DNA of 64,000 nt from Phocoena phocoena (lineage: Eukaryota; Chordata; Mammalia; Artiodactyla; Phocoenidae): NCBI RefSeq assembly GCF_963924675.1, contig NW_027077457.1, positions 62,001 to 126,000 of the forward strand, written 5' to 3'. A model generated the notes under the pieces. It worked only from the letters and a program-made list of their open reading frames with translations, had not been told where the DNA came from and made no database searches. The position numbers and the translations under genes were made by a program. Of this stretch, positions 1-14,600 are shown in pieces (position 1 is the stretch's first letter; every line of letters begins with the position of its first letter).

Positions 1-3000
1 CTAACCCTAACCCTAGCCCTTACCCGAAGCCTTACCCTAACCCATCCCCTAATCCTAACCCGTACGCTAACACTAACCCGTAGCCTAACACATACGCTCA
101 CCCTAAACCGTTGTCGTACCCTAACCTGTCCCCTAAACCGTCCCTGTCCCCTAACCCTAACCCTAACCCTAACCCTAATACTTACCTGAAGACTTACGCT
201 AACTTGTCCCGTAATCCTAACCCGTACGCTAACACTAACCCGTACCCTAACACGTACGCTCACCCTAAAGCGTTGTCGTACCCTAACATGTCCCCTAAAC
301 CGTCCCCGTCCCCTAACCCTAACCCTAAACCTAACCCTAACGCTAAACCTTACCCGAAGCCTTACTCTAACCCGTCCCCTAATCCTAACCCGTACGCTAA
401 CAATAACCCGTACCCTAACACGTACACTCACCCTAAACAGTTGTCGTACCCTAACCTGTCCCCTAAACCATCGGCGTCCCCTAACCCTAACCCTAACCCT
501 AACCCTAACCCTTACCTGAAGCCTTAACCTAACCCGTCCCTTAATCCTAACCCGTACGCTAACACTAACCCGTACCCTAACACGTACGCTCACTCTAAAG
601 CATTGTCGTACCCTAACCTGTCCCCTAAACCATCCACATCCCCTATCCCTAACCCTAATCCTAACCATAACCCTAACCCTTATCCGAAGCCTTTCCCTAA
701 ACCGTCCCCTAAACCTAAGCCGTACGCTAACACTAACCCGTACCCTAACACGTACGCTCACCCTAAACCGTTGTCGTACCCGAACCTGTCCCCTAAACCG
801 TCCCCGTCCCCTAACCCTAACCCTAACCCTAACCCTAACCCTTACCCGAAGCCTTACCCTAACCCGTCCCCTATTCCTAACCCGTATGATAACACTAATG
901 AGTACCCTAACACGTACGCTCACCCTAAACCGTTGTCGTACCCTAACCTTTCGCCTAAGCCGTCACCGTCCCCTAACCCTAACCCTAACCCTAACCCTAA
1001 ACCGAACCCTTACCCGAAGCCTTACCCTAACCCGTCCCCTAATCCTAACCCGTACGCTAACACTAACCCATACCCTAACACGTACGCTCACCCTAAACAT
1101 TTGTCGTACCCTAACCTGGCCCCTAAACCGTCCCCGTCCCCTAACCCTAACACTAACCCTAACCCTAACCCTTACCCAAAGCCTTACCCTAACCCGTCCC
1201 CTAATCCTAAATCGTACGCTAACACGAACCCGTACCCTGACACTTACGCTCACCCTAAACTGCTGTCGTACCCTAACCTCTCCCTTAAACCGTCCCCATC
1301 CCCTAACCCTAACCCTAACCCTAAACCTAACCCTAACCCTTACCCGAAGCCTTACCCTAACCCGTCCCCTAATCCTAACCCATACGCTAACAGTAACCCG
1401 TACCCTAACACGTACGCTCACTCTAAACCGTTGTCGTACCCTAACCTGTTCCCTAAACCGTCCCTGTCCCATAACCCTAACCCTAAACCTAACCCTAACC
1501 CTAACCAGTACCCTAATATGTACGGTCACCCTAAACCGTTGTCATACACTAACCTGTCCCGTAAACCGTCCCCGTCCCCTAACCCTAACCCTAACCGTAA
1601 CCCTAACCCTAATCCTTACCCGAAGCCTTACTCTAACCCGTCCCCTAATCCTAACCCGTACGCTAAACATAACCAGTACCCTAACACGTACGCTCAGCCT
1701 AAACCGTTGTCGTACCCTAACCTGTCCCCTAAACCATCCCCGTCCCCTAACCCTAACCCTAACCCTAACCCTAACCCTTACCCGAAGCCTTACCCTAACC
1801 CGTCCCCTAAACCTAACCCGTATGCTAACACTAACCCATAGCCTAACACGTACGCTCAGCCTAAACCTTTGTCATACCCTAACCTGTCCCCTAAACCGTC
1901 CCCGTCCCCTAACCCTAACACTAACCGTAAGCCTAAACCTAACACTTACCCAAAGCCTTACCCTAACCCGTCCCGTAATACTAACCCTTACGCTAACACT
2001 AACCCGTAACCTAACACGTACACTCACCCTAAACAGTTGTCGTACCCTAACCTGTCCCCTAAACCGTCGCCGTCCCCTAACCCTAACCCTAACCCTAACC
2101 CTTACCTGAAGCCTTACCCTAACCCGTCCCTTAATCCTAACCCGTACGCTAACACTAACCTGTACCCTAACACGTACACTCACCCTAAAACTTTGACGTA
2201 CACTAACCTGTCCCCTAAACCATCCCCCTCCCCTAACCCTAACCTTAATCCTAAACCTAACCCTAACACTTACCCGAAGCCTTACCCTAAACCGTCCCCT
2301 AAACCTAACCCGTCACCTAACACTAACACGTACCCTAACACGTACGCTCACCCTAAAGCGTTGACGTACCCGAACCTGTCCCCTAAACCGTCCCCGTCCC
2401 CGTCCCCTAACCCTGTCCCTAACCCTAACCCTTACCCGAAACCTTACCCTAACCCGTCCCCTAATCCTAACCCGTAGGCTAACAGTAACCCGTACCCTAA
2501 CACGTATGCTCACCCTAAACCGTTGTCCTACCCTAACCTGTCCCCTAAACCGTCCCCATCCCCTAACCCTAACCCTAAACCTAACCCTTACCCGAAGCCT
2601 TACCCTAACCCGTCCCCTAATCCTAACCCGTACGCTAACACTAACCCGTACCCTAACACGTACGCTCACCCTAAACCGTTGTCGTACCCTAACCTGTCCC
2701 CTAAACCATCCCCGTCCCCTAACCCTAACCCTAACCCTTACCCGAAGTCTTACCGTAACCCGTCCCCTAATCCTAACCCGTACGCTAACACTAAACCGTA
2801 CCCTAACACATACCCACACCCTAAAACGTTGTCGTACACTAACCTGTCCCCTAAACCGTCCCCATCTCCTAACTCTAACCCTAACCCTAACCCTAACCCT
2901 GACCCTTACCCGAAGCCTTACCCTAAACCGTCCTCTAATCCTAACCCGTACGCTAACACTAACCCATACCCTAACAAGTACACTCACCCTAAACCATTGT

Positions 3001-5760
3001 CGTACACTAACCTGTCCCCGAAACCGTCCCCGTCCCCTAAACCTAACCCTAAACCTAACCCTAACCCTTACCCGAAGCCTTACCCTAACCCGTCCCCAAA
3101 TCCTTACCCGTACGCTAACGCTAAACCATAGCCTAACACGTACGCTCACCCTAAACCGTTGTCGTACCCTAACCTGTACCCTAAATCATCACCGTCCCCT
3201 AACTCTAACCCTAAACCTAACCCTAACCCGAACCCTTACACGAAGTCTTACCCTAACCCGTGCCCTAATCCTAAACCGTACGCTAACACTAACCCGTACC
3301 CTAACACGTACGCTCACCCTAAACCGTTTTTGTACCCTAACCTGTCCCCTAAACCGTCCCCGTCCCCTAACCCTAACACTAACCCTAACCCTAAACCTTA
3401 CCCAAAGCCTTACACTAACCCATCCCCAATCCTAAACCGTACGCTAAGCCTAACCCGTACCCTAACACGTACGCTCACCCTAAACCGTTGTCGTACCCTA
3501 ACCTGTCCCCTAAACAATCCCCGTCCCCGTCCCCTAACCCTAAACCTAACCCTAACCCTAACCCTTACGCGAAGCCTTACCCTAACTCGTCCCCTAATCC
3601 TAACCCGTACGCTAACACTAACCCGTACCCTAACACGTACGCTCACCCTAAACCGTTGTCGTACCCTAACCTGTCCCCTAAACCGTCCCCGACCCCTAAC
3701 ACTAACCCTAACCCTAACCCTTACCCGAAGCCTTACCCTAACCCGTCCCCTAACACTAACACGTACGCTAACTCTAACCCGTACCCTAACACGTACGCTC
3801 ACCCTAAACCGTTGTCGTACCCTAACCTGTCCCCTAAACCGTCCCCATCCCCTAACCCTAACCCTAACCCTAAACCTAACCCTAACCCTTTCCCGAAGCC
3901 TTACCCCAACCCGTCCCCTAAACCTAACCCGTACGCTAACACTAAACCGTACCCTAACACATACGCACACCCTAAACCGTTGTCGTACACTAACCTGTCC
4001 CCTAAACCGTCCCCCTCCCCTAACCCTAACCCTAACCCTTACCATAAACCTAAGCCTAACCCTTACCCAAAGCCTTACCCTAACCCGTACCCTAATCCTA
4101 ACCCGTACGCTAACACTAACCCGTACCCTAACACGTACGCTCACCCTAAACCATTGTCGTACACTAACCTGTCCCCTAAACCGTCCCCGTTCCCTAACCC
4201 TAACCCTAACCCTAACACTAAACCTAACCCTAACCCTTACCCGAAGCCTTACCCTAACCCGTCCCCTAATCCTAACCCGTACGCTAACAATAACACGTAC
4301 CCTAACACGTACGCTCACCCTAAACGGTTGTCGTACCCTAACCTGTCCCCTAAACCGTCCCAGTGCCCTAACCCTAATCCTCACCCTAACCCTTACCCGA
4401 AGCCTTACCCTAACCCGTCCCCTAATCCTAACCCGTACGTTAACACTAAACCGTACACTAACACGTACGCTCACCCTAAACCGTCCCCGTCCCCTAACCC
4501 TAACCCTAACCCTAACCCGAACCCTTACCCGAACCTTACCCTAACCCGTCACCTAATCATAACCCGTACGCTAACTCTAAACCGTACCCTATCACGTACG
4601 CTCACCCTAAACCGTTGTTGTACCCTAACATGTCCCCTAAACCGTCCCCGTCCCCTAACCCTAACCCTAAATCTAACCCTAACCCTAACCCTTACCTGAA
4701 GCCTTACACTAACCCGTCCCGTAATCCTAACCCGTACGGTAACACTAACCCGTACCCTAACACGTACGCTCACCCTAAACCGTTGTCGTACCCTAACCTG
4801 TCCCCTAAACCGTCCCCATCCCCATCCCCTAACCCTAACCCTAACCCTAACCCTTACCCGAAGCCTTACCCTAACCCGTCCCCTAATCCTAACTGGTACG
4901 CTAACAATAACCCGTACCCTAACACGTACGCTCACCCTAAACAGTTGTCGTACACTAACCTGTCCCCTAAACCGTCCCCATCCCCTAACCCTAACCATAA
5001 CCTTAACCCTAACACTTACCCGAAGCCTTACCCTAACCCGTCCCCTAATCCTAACTGGTACGCTAACAATAACCCGTACCCTAACACGTACGCTCACCCT
5101 AAACACTTGTCGTACCCGAACCTGTCCCCTAAACCGTCCCTGTACCCTGACCCTAACCCTAACCCTAAAGCCTTACCCTAACCCGTCCCTTAATCCTAAC
5201 CCGTACGCTAACACTAACCCGTACCCTAACACGTACGCTCACCCTAAACCATTGTCGTACCCTAAACTGTCCCCTAAACCATCCCCATCCCGTAATGCTA
5301 ACCCTAATCCTAACCCTAAACCTAACCCTTACCCGAAGCCTTACCCTGAACCGTCCCCTAAACCTAACCCGTACGCTAACACTAACCCGTACCCTAACAC
5401 GTACGTTCACCCTAAACCGTTGTCGTACACGAACCTGTCCCCTAAACCGTCCCCGTCCCCTAACCCTAACCCTAACCCTAACCCTAAACCTTACCCGAAG
5501 CCTTACCCTAACCTGTCCCCTAATCCTAACACGTAGGCTAACACTAACCCGAACCCTAACACGTATGCTCACCCTAAAACGTTGTCGTACCCTAAGCTGT
5601 CCCCTAAACCGTCGCCGTCCCCTAACCCTAACCCTAACCCTAACCCTAACCCTTACCCGAAGTCTTACCCTAACTCGTCCCCTAATCCTAACCCGTACGC
5701 TAACACTAACCCGTACGCTAACACGTACGCTCATCCTAAACCGTTGTCGTACCCTAACCT
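1..5760 (+). repeat. Segment A, first copy (homologous to 43,233-49,005)
   Basis: From base 1 to about 5,760 the succession of private unit variants matches 43,233 to about 49,005 in the same order and orientation. The offset is 43,232 over about 1-2,200 and 43,256 over about 3,160-5,250, then about 43,245. Shared rare variants include the CGGCGTCCC core entry near 470 and 43,700, the AGTTGTCG units, the CCCCAATCC one-base deletion near 3,425 and 46,680, and the short unit at 4,474. Between about 2,360 and 2,800 the copies differ by one whole unit gained in one and a different one in the other. The copy probably extends left beyond base 1. Confidence 0.88.
4474..4491 (+). other. Deletion join: unit lacking hexamers 2-6
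   Basis: Here CGCTCA is followed by CCCTAA, ACCGTC and CCCGTC, so the 30 bp containing GTTGTCGTA and CCTGTC are missing. The join is the 11-base direct repeat CCCTAAACCGT that occurs twice, 30 bp apart, in a normal unit. The same deletion is present at 47,730 in the second copy of Segment A, so it predates that duplication. It is the reciprocal of the 30-bp duplication at 54,901-54,960. Confidence 0.87.
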
Positions 5761-7951
5761 GTCAGCTAAACCGTCCCCATCCCCTAACCCTAACCCTAAC
5801 CCTAACCTTAACCCTAACCCTTATCCGAAGCCTTACCCTAAACCGTCCCCTAATCCTAACTCGTACGCTCACACTAACACGTACCCTAACACGAACGCTC
5901 ACCCTAAACCGTTGTCGTACTCTAACCTGTCCCCTAAACCGTCCCCATCCCCTAACCCTAACCCTAACCCTAACCCTTACCCGAAGCCTTACCCTAACCC
6001 GTCCCCTAATCCTAACCCTTACGATAACACTAACACGTACCCTAACACGTACGCTCACCCTAAACTGTTTTCGTACCCTAACCTGTCCCCTAAACCGTCC
6101 CCGTCCCCTAACCCTAACCCTAACCCTAACCCTAACCCTTACTCGAAGCCTTACCCTAACCCGTCCCCTAATCCTAACCCATACGCTAACACTAACCCGT
6201 ACCCTAACACGTACGCTCACCCTAAACCGTTGTCGTACCCTAACCTGTCCCCTAAACCGTCCCCGTCCCCTAACCCTAACCCTAACCCTAACCCTAACCC
6301 TTTCCCGAATCCTTACCCTAACCCATCCCCTAATCCTAACCAGTACACTAACACTAACCCGTAGCCTAACACGTACGCTCATCATAAAACGTTGTCGTAC
6401 CATAACCTGTCCCCTAAACCGTCCCTGTCCCCTAAACCTAACCCTAACCCTAACCCTAACCCTAACCCTTACCCGAAGCTTTACCCTAACCCGTCCCCTA
6501 ATCCTAACCCCTACGCTAACACTAAACCGTACCCTAACACATACGCACACCCTAAACTGTTATCGTACACTAACCTGTCCCCTAAACCGTCCCCGTCTCC
6601 TAACCCTAACCCTAACCTTAACCCTAACCCTAACACTTACCCGAAGCCTTACCCTAACACGTCCTCTAATCCTAACCCGTACGCTAACACTAACCCTTAC
6701 CCTAACACGTACGCTCACCCTAAACCGTTGTCGTATCCTAACCTGTCCCCTAAACCGTCCCCGTCCCCTAACCCTAACACTAACCCTAACCCTAACCCTT
6801 ACCCGAAGCCTTACCCTAACCCGTCCGCTAATCCTAACCCGTACGCTAACACTAACCCGTACCCTAACACGTACGCTCACCCTAAATCGTTGTCGTACAC
6901 TAACCTGTGCCCTAAACCGTCCCCGTCCCCTAACCCTAACCCTAACCCTAACCCTAACCCTAACCGTCCCCGTCCCCTAACCCTAACAATAACCCTAACC
7001 CTAACACTTACCCGAAGCCTTACCCTAACCCGTCCCCTAGTCCAAACCCGTACGCTAACACTAACCCATACCCTAACAAGTACGCTCACCATAAACCACT
7101 GTCGTACACTAACCTTTCCCTTAAACCGTCCCCGTCCCCTAACCCTAACCCTAACCCTAACCCTAACCCTTACCCGAAGCCTTACCCTAACCCGTCCCCT
7201 AATCCTAACCCGCAAGTAACACTAACCCGTACCCTAACACGTACGCTCACCCTAAACCGTTGTCGTACCCTAACCTGTCCCCTAAACCGTCCCCGTCCCC
7301 TAACCCTAACCCTAACCCTAACCCTTTCCCGAAGCATTACCCTAACCCATCCCCTAATCCTAACCCGTACGCTAACACTAACCCGTAGCCTAACATGTAC
7401 GCTCATCATAAACCGTTGTCGTACCATAACCTGTCACCTAAACCGTCCCCGTCGCCTAAATCTAACCCTAACCCTAACCCTAACCCTAAACCTTACCCAA
7501 AGCCTTACACTAACGCGTCCCCTAATCCTAACCCGTACTCTAACACTAACCCGTGCCCTAACACGTACGCTCACCCTAAACCGTTGTCGTACACTAACCT
7601 GTCCCCTAAACCGTCCCCGTCCCCGTCCCCGTCCCCTAACCCTAACCCTAACCCTTACATGAAGCCTTACCCTAACCCGTCCCCTAATCCTAACCCGTTG
7701 GCTAACACTAACCCGTACCCTAACACGTATGCTCACCTTAAACCGTTGTCGTACCCTAACCTGTCCCCTAAACCTTCCCCGTCCCCTAACCCTAACCCTA
7801 AACCTAACCCTAACCCTAACACTTACCCGAAGCCATACACTAACCCGTCCCCTAGTCCTAAACCGTACGCTAACACGAACCCGTACCCTAACACGTACGC
7901 TCACGATAAACCGTTGTCGTACCCTAACCTGTCCCCTAAACCGTCCCCGTT

Positions 7952-7999
7952 CCCTAACCCTAACCCTAACCCTAACCCTAACCCTAACCCTAACCCTAA
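7952..7999 (+). repeat. Longest perfect (CCCTAA)n run seen: 8 copies
   Basis: Eight uninterrupted CCCTAA hexamers form the core of one unit, followed by CCCTTA. Typical cores have 3-6 copies. The homologous unit in the duplicate block (near 13,890-13,940) has one copy changed to CCCGAA, which breaks the run. I found no longer perfect run, so the window does not contain the terminal telomere tract itself. Confidence 0.85.
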
Positions 8000-8040
8000 C
8001 CCTTACCTGAAGCCTTACCCTAACCCGTCCCATAATCCTA

Positions 8041-8064
8041 ACCCGTACGCTAACACGTACGCTC
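8041..8064 (+). other. 18-bp deletion join in a unit
   Basis: CCCGTA and CGCTAA are followed directly by CACGTA and CGCTCA; the hexamers CACTAA, CCCGTA and CCCTAA are missing. Exactly three hexamers are lost, so register is kept. The same join occurs near 13,979-14,002 in Segment B second copy. Confidence 0.85.
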
Positions 8065-9857
8065 ACCCTAAACGGTTGTCGTACACTAACCTGTGCCCTA
8101 AACCGTCCCCGTCCCCTAACCCTAACCCTAACCCTAACCCTAACCCTAACCCTTACCCGAAGCCTTACAGTAACCCGTCCCATAATCCTAACCCATACGA
8201 TAACACTAACCCGTACCCTAACACGTACGCTCACCCTAAACCGTTGTCGTAGCCTAACCTGTCCCCTAAACCGTCCCCATCCCCTAACCCTAACCCTAAC
8301 GCTAACCCTAACCCTGACCCGAAGCCTTACCCTAACCAGTCCCCTAATCCTAACCCGTACGCTACAACTAACCCGTACCCTAACACGTACGCTCACCCTA
8401 AACCGTTGTCGTACCCTTACCTGTCCCCTAAACCGTCCCCGTCCCCTAACCCTAACAATAACACTAACCCTAACACTTACCCGAAGCCTTACCCTAACCC
8501 ATCCCCTAGTCCAAACCCGTACGCTAACACTAACCCGTACCCTAACACGTACGCTCACCATAAACCGTTGTCGTACACTAACCTGTCCCTTAAACCGTCC
8601 CCGTCCCCTAACCCTAACCCTAACCCTAACCCTAACCCTTACCCGAAGCCTTACCCTAACCCGTCCCCTAATCCTAACCCGTATGCTAACTCTAACCCGT
8701 ACCCTAACACGTACGCTCACCCTAAACCGTTGTCCTACTCTAACCTGTCCCCTAAACCGTTCCCGTCTCCTAACCCTAACCCTAACCCTAACCCTTACCC
8801 GAAGCCTTACCCTAACCCGTCCCCTAATCCTAACCCTTACGATAACACTAACCCGTACCCTAACATGTACGCTCACCCTAAACCGTTTTCGTACCCTAAC
8901 CTGTCCCCTAAACCGTCCCCGTCCCCTAACCCTAAACCTAACCCTAACCCTAACCCTTACCCGAAGCCTTACCCTAACCCGTCCCCTAAACCTAACCCGT
9001 ACGCTAACACTAACCCGTACCCTAACACGTACGCTCACCCTAAACCGTTGTCATACACTGACCTGTCCCCTAAACCGTCCCCGTCCCCGTCCCCTAACCC
9101 TAACCCTAACCCTAAACATAACCCTTACCCGAAGCCTTACCCTAACCCGTCCACTAATCCTAACCCGTCAGCTAACACTAACCCGTACCCTAACAAGTAC
9201 ACTCACCCTAAACCGTTGTCGTACCCTAACCTGTCCCCTAAACCGTTCCCGTCCCCTAACCCTAACCCTAACCCTAACCCTAACCCTTTCCCGAAGCCTT
9301 ACTCTAACCCATCCCATAATCCTAACCCGTACGCTAACACTAACCCGTAGCCTAACACGTACGCTCATCATAAACCGTTTTCGTACCATAACCTGTCCCC
9401 TAAACCGTCCCCGTCCCCTAACCCTAACCCTAACCCTAACCCTAAACCTAGCCCTTACCCGAAGAATAACCCTAACCCGTCCCCTAATCCTAACCCGTAC
9501 GCTAACACTAAACCGTACCCTAACACATACGCACACCCTAAACCGTTGTCGTATACTAACCTGTCCCCTAAACCGTCCCCGTCTCCTAACCCTAATCCTA
9601 ACCCTAACCCTAACCCTAACCCTAACACTTACCCGAAGCCTTACCTTAACACGTCCTCTAATCCTAACCCGTACGCTAACACTAACCCGTACCCTAACAC
9701 GTACGCTCACCCTAAACGGTTGTTGTACCCTAACCTGTCCCCTAAACCGTCCCCGTCCCCTAACCCTAACCCTAACCCTAACCTTAACCCTTACCCGAAG
9801 CCTTACCCTAACCCGTCCCCTAATCCTAACCCGTACGCTAACACTAACCCGTACCCT

Positions 9858-11640
9858 AACATGTACACTCAACCTAAACAGTTGTCGTACCCTAACCTGT
9901 CCCCTAAACCGTCCCCGTCCCCTAACCCTAACCCTAAACCTAAACCTAACACTTACCCGAAGCCTTACCCTATCCCGTCCCCTAATCCTAACCCGTACGC
10001 TAACACTAACCCATACCCTAAAACGTACGCTCACCCTAAACCGTTGTCGTACCCTAACCTGTCCCCTAAACCATCCCCATCCCCTAACCCTAACCCTAAA
10101 CCTAACCCTTACCCGAAGCCTTACCCTAACCCGTCACCTAATCCTAACCCGTACGCTAACACTAAACCGTACCCTAACACGTACGCTCACCCTAGACCGT
10201 TGTCGTAGCCTAACTTGTCCCCGAAACCGTCACCGTCCCCTAACCCTAACCCTAAACCTAACCCTAACCCGAACCCTTACCCGAAGCCTTACCCTAACCC
10301 GTCCCCAATCCTAACCCGTACGCTAACACTAACCCGTACCCTAACACGTACGCTCACCCTAAACTGTTGTCATACCCTAACCTGTCCCCTAAACCGTCGC
10401 CGTCCCCTAACCCTAACCCTAACCCTAACCCTAACACTAACCCTTACCCGAAGCCTTACCCTAACCCGTCCCCTAATCCTAACCCATACGATAACACTAA
10501 CACGTACCCTAACACGTACGCTCACCCTAAACCGTTGTCGTACCCTAACCTGTCCCCTAAACCATCCCCGTCCCCTAACCCTAACCCTAACCCTAACCCT
10601 AAACCTTACCCAAAGCCTTACCCTAACCCGTCCCCTAATCCTTACCCGTACGCTAACACTAACACGTACCCTAACACGTACGCTCACCCTAAAACGTTGT
10701 CGTACACAAACCTGTCCCCTAAACCGTCCCCGTCCCCGTCCCCTAACCCTAACCCTAACCCTAACCCTAACCCTTACCCGAAGCCTTACCCTAACCCGTC
10801 CCCTAATCCTAACCCGTTGGCTAACACTAACCCGTACCCTAACACGATTGGTCACCTTAAAACGTTGTCGTACCCTAACCTGTCCCCTAAACCGTCCCCG
10901 TCCCCTAACCCTAACCCTAACCCTAACCCTAACCCTAACACTTACCCGAAGCCTTACACTAACCCGTCCCTTAATCCTAACCCGTACGCTAACACGAACC
11001 CGTACCCTAACACGTACGCTCAACCTAAACCGTTGTCGTACCCTAACCTGTCCCCAAAACCGTCCCCGTCCCCTAACCCTAACCCTAACCCTAACACTTA
11101 GCCGAAGCCTTACACTAACCCGTCCCCTAATCCTAAACCGTACGCTAACACTAAACCGTACCCTAACACGTACGCTCAACCTAAACCGTTGTCGTACCCT
11201 AACCTGTCCCCAAAACCGTCCCCGTCCCCTAACCCTAACCCTAACCCTAACACTTACCCGAAGCATTACACTAACCCGTCTCCTAATCCTAACGCGTATG
11301 CTAACTATAACCCATAACCTAACACGTACGCTCACCCTAAACCGTTGTCGTACCCTAACCTGTCCCCTAAACCGTCCCCGTTCCCTAACCCTAACCCTAA
11401 CCCTAACCCTAACACTAACCCTTACCCGAAGCCTTACACTAACCCGTCCCCTAATCCTTACCCGTACGCTAACACTAAACCGTAGCCTAACACGTACGCT
11501 CACCCTAAACCGTTGTCATACCCTAACCTGTCCCCTAAACCGTCCCCGTCCCCTAACCCTAACCCTAACCCTAACTCTAACCCTAATCCTTACCTGAAGC
11601 CTTACCCTAAACCGTCCCGTAATCCTAACACGTACGCTAA
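9858..11640 (+). repeat. Segment C, first copy (homologous to about 18,865-20,475)
   Basis: Variants match 18,865-20,475 at offset 9,007 at the left end, then 8,845, then 8,833 near the right end. The 162-bp drop is one complete unit missing from the later copy (this copy has it at about 9,890-10,050). Shared markers: ATGTACACTCAACC at 9,861 and 18,868, CCTAGACCG near 10,192, GATTGGTCACC near 10,845, and TAGCCGAAGCC near 11,098. About 10,370-11,200 has a further relative at about 16,160-17,000, and a short part (10,955-11,180) recurs at 55,610-55,850. Confidence 0.86.
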
Positions 11641-14600
11641 CACTAACCCGTACCCTAACACGTACGCTCACCCTAAACCATTGTCGTACCCTAAACTGTC
11701 CCCTAAACCATCCCCATCCCGTAACGCTAACCCTAATCCTAACCCTAAACCTAACCCTTACCCGAAGCCTTACCCTGAACCGTCCCCTAAACCTAACCCG
11801 TACGCTAACAGTAACCCGTACCCTAACACGTACGTTCACCCTAAACCGTTGTCGTACACGAACCTGTCCCCTAAACCGTCCCCGTCCCCTAACCCTAACC
11901 CTAACCCTAACCCTAAACCTTACCCGAAGCCTTACCCTAACCTGTCCCCTAATCCTAACACGTAGGCTAACACTAACCCGAACCCTAACACGTATGCTCA
12001 CCCTAAAACGTTGTCGTACCCTAAGCTGTCCCCTAAACCGTCGCCGTCCCCTAACCCTAACCCTAACCCTAACCCTAACCCTTACCCGAAGTCTTACCCT
12101 AACTCGTCCCCTAATCCTAACCCGTACGCTAACACTAACCCGTACGCTAACACGTACGCTCATCCTAAACCGTTGTCGTACCCTAACCTGTCAGCTAAAC
12201 CGTCCCCATCCCCTAACCCTAACCCTAACCCTAACCTTAACCCTAACCCTTATCCGAAGCCTTACCCTAAACCGTCCCCTAATCCTAACTCGTACGCTCA
12301 CACTAACACGTACCCTAACACGAACGCTCACCCTAAACCGTTGTCGTACTCTAACCTGTCCCCTAAACCGTCCCCATCCCCTAACCCTAACCCTAACCCT
12401 AACCCTTACCCGAAGCCTTACCCTAACCCGTCCCCTAATCCTAACCCTTACGATAACACTAACACGTACCCTAACACGTACGCTCACCCTAAACTGTTTT
12501 CGTACCCTAACCTGTCCCCTAAACCGTCCCCGTCCCCTAACCCTAACCCTAACCCTAACCCTAACCCTTACTCGAAGCCTTACCCTAACCCGTCCCCTAA
12601 TCCTAACCCATACGCTAACACTAACCCGTACCCTAACACGTACGCTCACCGTAAACCGTTGTCATACACTGACCTGTCCCCTAAACCGTCCCCGTCCCCG
12701 TCCCCTAACCCTAACCCTAACCCTAACCCTAACCCTTACCCGAAGCCTTACCCTAATCCGTCCCCTAATCCTAACCTGTCAGCTAACACTAACCCGTACC
12801 CTAACACGTACGCTCACCCTAAACCGTTGTCGTACCCTAACCTGTCCCCTAAACCGTCCCCGTCCCCTAACCCTAACCCTAACCCTAACCCTAACCCTAA
12901 CCGTCCCCGTCCCCTAACCCTAACAATAACCCTAACCCTAACACTTACCCGAAGCCTTACCCTAACCCGTCCCCTAGTCCAAACCCGTACGCTAACACTA
13001 ACCCATACCCTAACAAGTACGCTCACCATAAACCGTTGTCGTACACTAACCTTTCCCTTAAACCGTCCCCGTCCCCTAACCCTAACCCTAACCCTAACCC
13101 TAACCCTTACCCGAAGCCTTACCCTAACCCGTCCCCTAATCCTAACCCGTCAAGTAACACTAACCCGTACCCTAAAACGTACGCTCACCCTAAACCGTTG
13201 TCGTACCCTAACCTGTCCCCTAAACCGTCCCCGTCCCCTAACCCTAACCCTAACCCTAACCCTTTCCCGAAGCATTACCCTAACCCATCCCCTAATCCTA
13301 ACCCGTACGCTAACACTAACCCGTAGCCTAACATGTACGCTCATCATAAACCGTTGTCGTACCATAACCTGTCACCTAAACCGTCCCCGTCGCCTAAATC
13401 TAACCCTAACCCTAACCCTAACCCTAAACCTTACCCAAAGCCTTACACTAACGCGTCCCCTAATCCTAACCCGTACTCTAACACTAACCCGTGCCCTAAC
13501 ACGTACGCTCACCCTAAACCGTTGTCGTACACTAACCTGTCCCCTAAACCGTCCCCGTCCCCGTCCCCGTCCCCTAACCCTAACCCTAACCCTTACCTGA
13601 AGCCTTACCCTAACCCGTCCCCTAATCCTAACCCGTTGGCTAACACTAACCCGTACCCTAACACGTATGCTCACCTTAAACCGTTGTCGTACCCTAACCT
13701 GTCCCCTAAACCTTCCCCGTCCCCTAACCCTAACCCTAAACCTAACCCTAACCCTAACACTTACCCGAAGCCATACACTAACCCGTCCCCTAGTCCTAAA
13801 CCGTACGCTAACACGAACCCGTACCCTAACACGTACGCTCACGATAAACCGTTGTCGTACCCTAACCTGTCCCCTAAACCGTCCCCGTTCCCTAACCCGA
13901 ACCCTAACCCTAACCCTAACCCTAACCCTAACCCTAACCCTTACCTGAAGCCTTACCCTAACCCGTCCCATAATCCTAACCCGTACGCTAACACGTACGC
14001 TCACCCTAAACGGTTGTCGTACACTAACCTGTGCCCTAAACCGTCCCCGTCCCCTAACCCTAACCCTAACCCTAACCCTAACCCTAACCCTTACCCGAAG
14101 CCTTACAGTAACCCGTCCCATAATCCTAACCCATACGATAACACTAACCCGTACCCTAACACGTACGCTCACCCTAAACCGTTGTCGTAGCCTAACCTGT
14201 CCCCTAAACCGTCCCCATCCCCTAACCCTAACCCTAACGCTAACCCTAACCCTGACCCGAAGCCTTACCCTAACCAGTCCCCTAATCCTAACCCGTACGC
14301 TACAACTAACCCGTACCCTAACACGTACGCTCACCCTAAACCGTTGTCGTACCCTTACCTGTCCCCTAAACCGTCCCCGTCCCCTAACCCTAACAATAAC
14401 ACTAACCCTAACACTTACCCGAAGCCTTACCCTAACCCATCCCCTAGTCCAAACCCGTACGCTAACACTAACCCGTACCCTAACACGTACGCTCACCATA
14501 AACCGTTGTCGTACACTAACCTGTCCCTTAAACCGTCCCCGTCCCCTAACCCTAACCCTAACCCTAACCCTAACCCTAACCCTTACCCGAAGCCTTACCC

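Larger units (their letters stand above)
5211..9857 (+). repeat. Segment B, first copy (homologous to about 11,640-15,801)
   Basis: Variant order matches 11,640-15,801. The offset is 6,429 from about 5,211 to 6,200, 5,938 from about 6,960 to 8,600 and 5,944 to about 9,857. The 6-bp step is one core hexamer gained in the second copy near 14,570. The 491-bp step lies between about 6,230 and 6,960, where this copy has roughly three more units than the other. Its left end overlaps the right end of Segment A, so 5,211-5,760 belongs to both families and has relatives at 11,640 and 48,467. Confidence 0.87.

Noticed and set aside
603..1841. Proline-rich 52-residue repeat protein resembling a cell-wall or extensin-like protein
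   Set aside because: The 52-residue period equals 156 bp, the satellite unit. The Pro-Asn, Pro-Lys and Pro-Tyr pairs are direct readings of CCTAAC, CCTAAA and CCGTAC. Homologous units have stops and frameshifts with no sign of selection against them.
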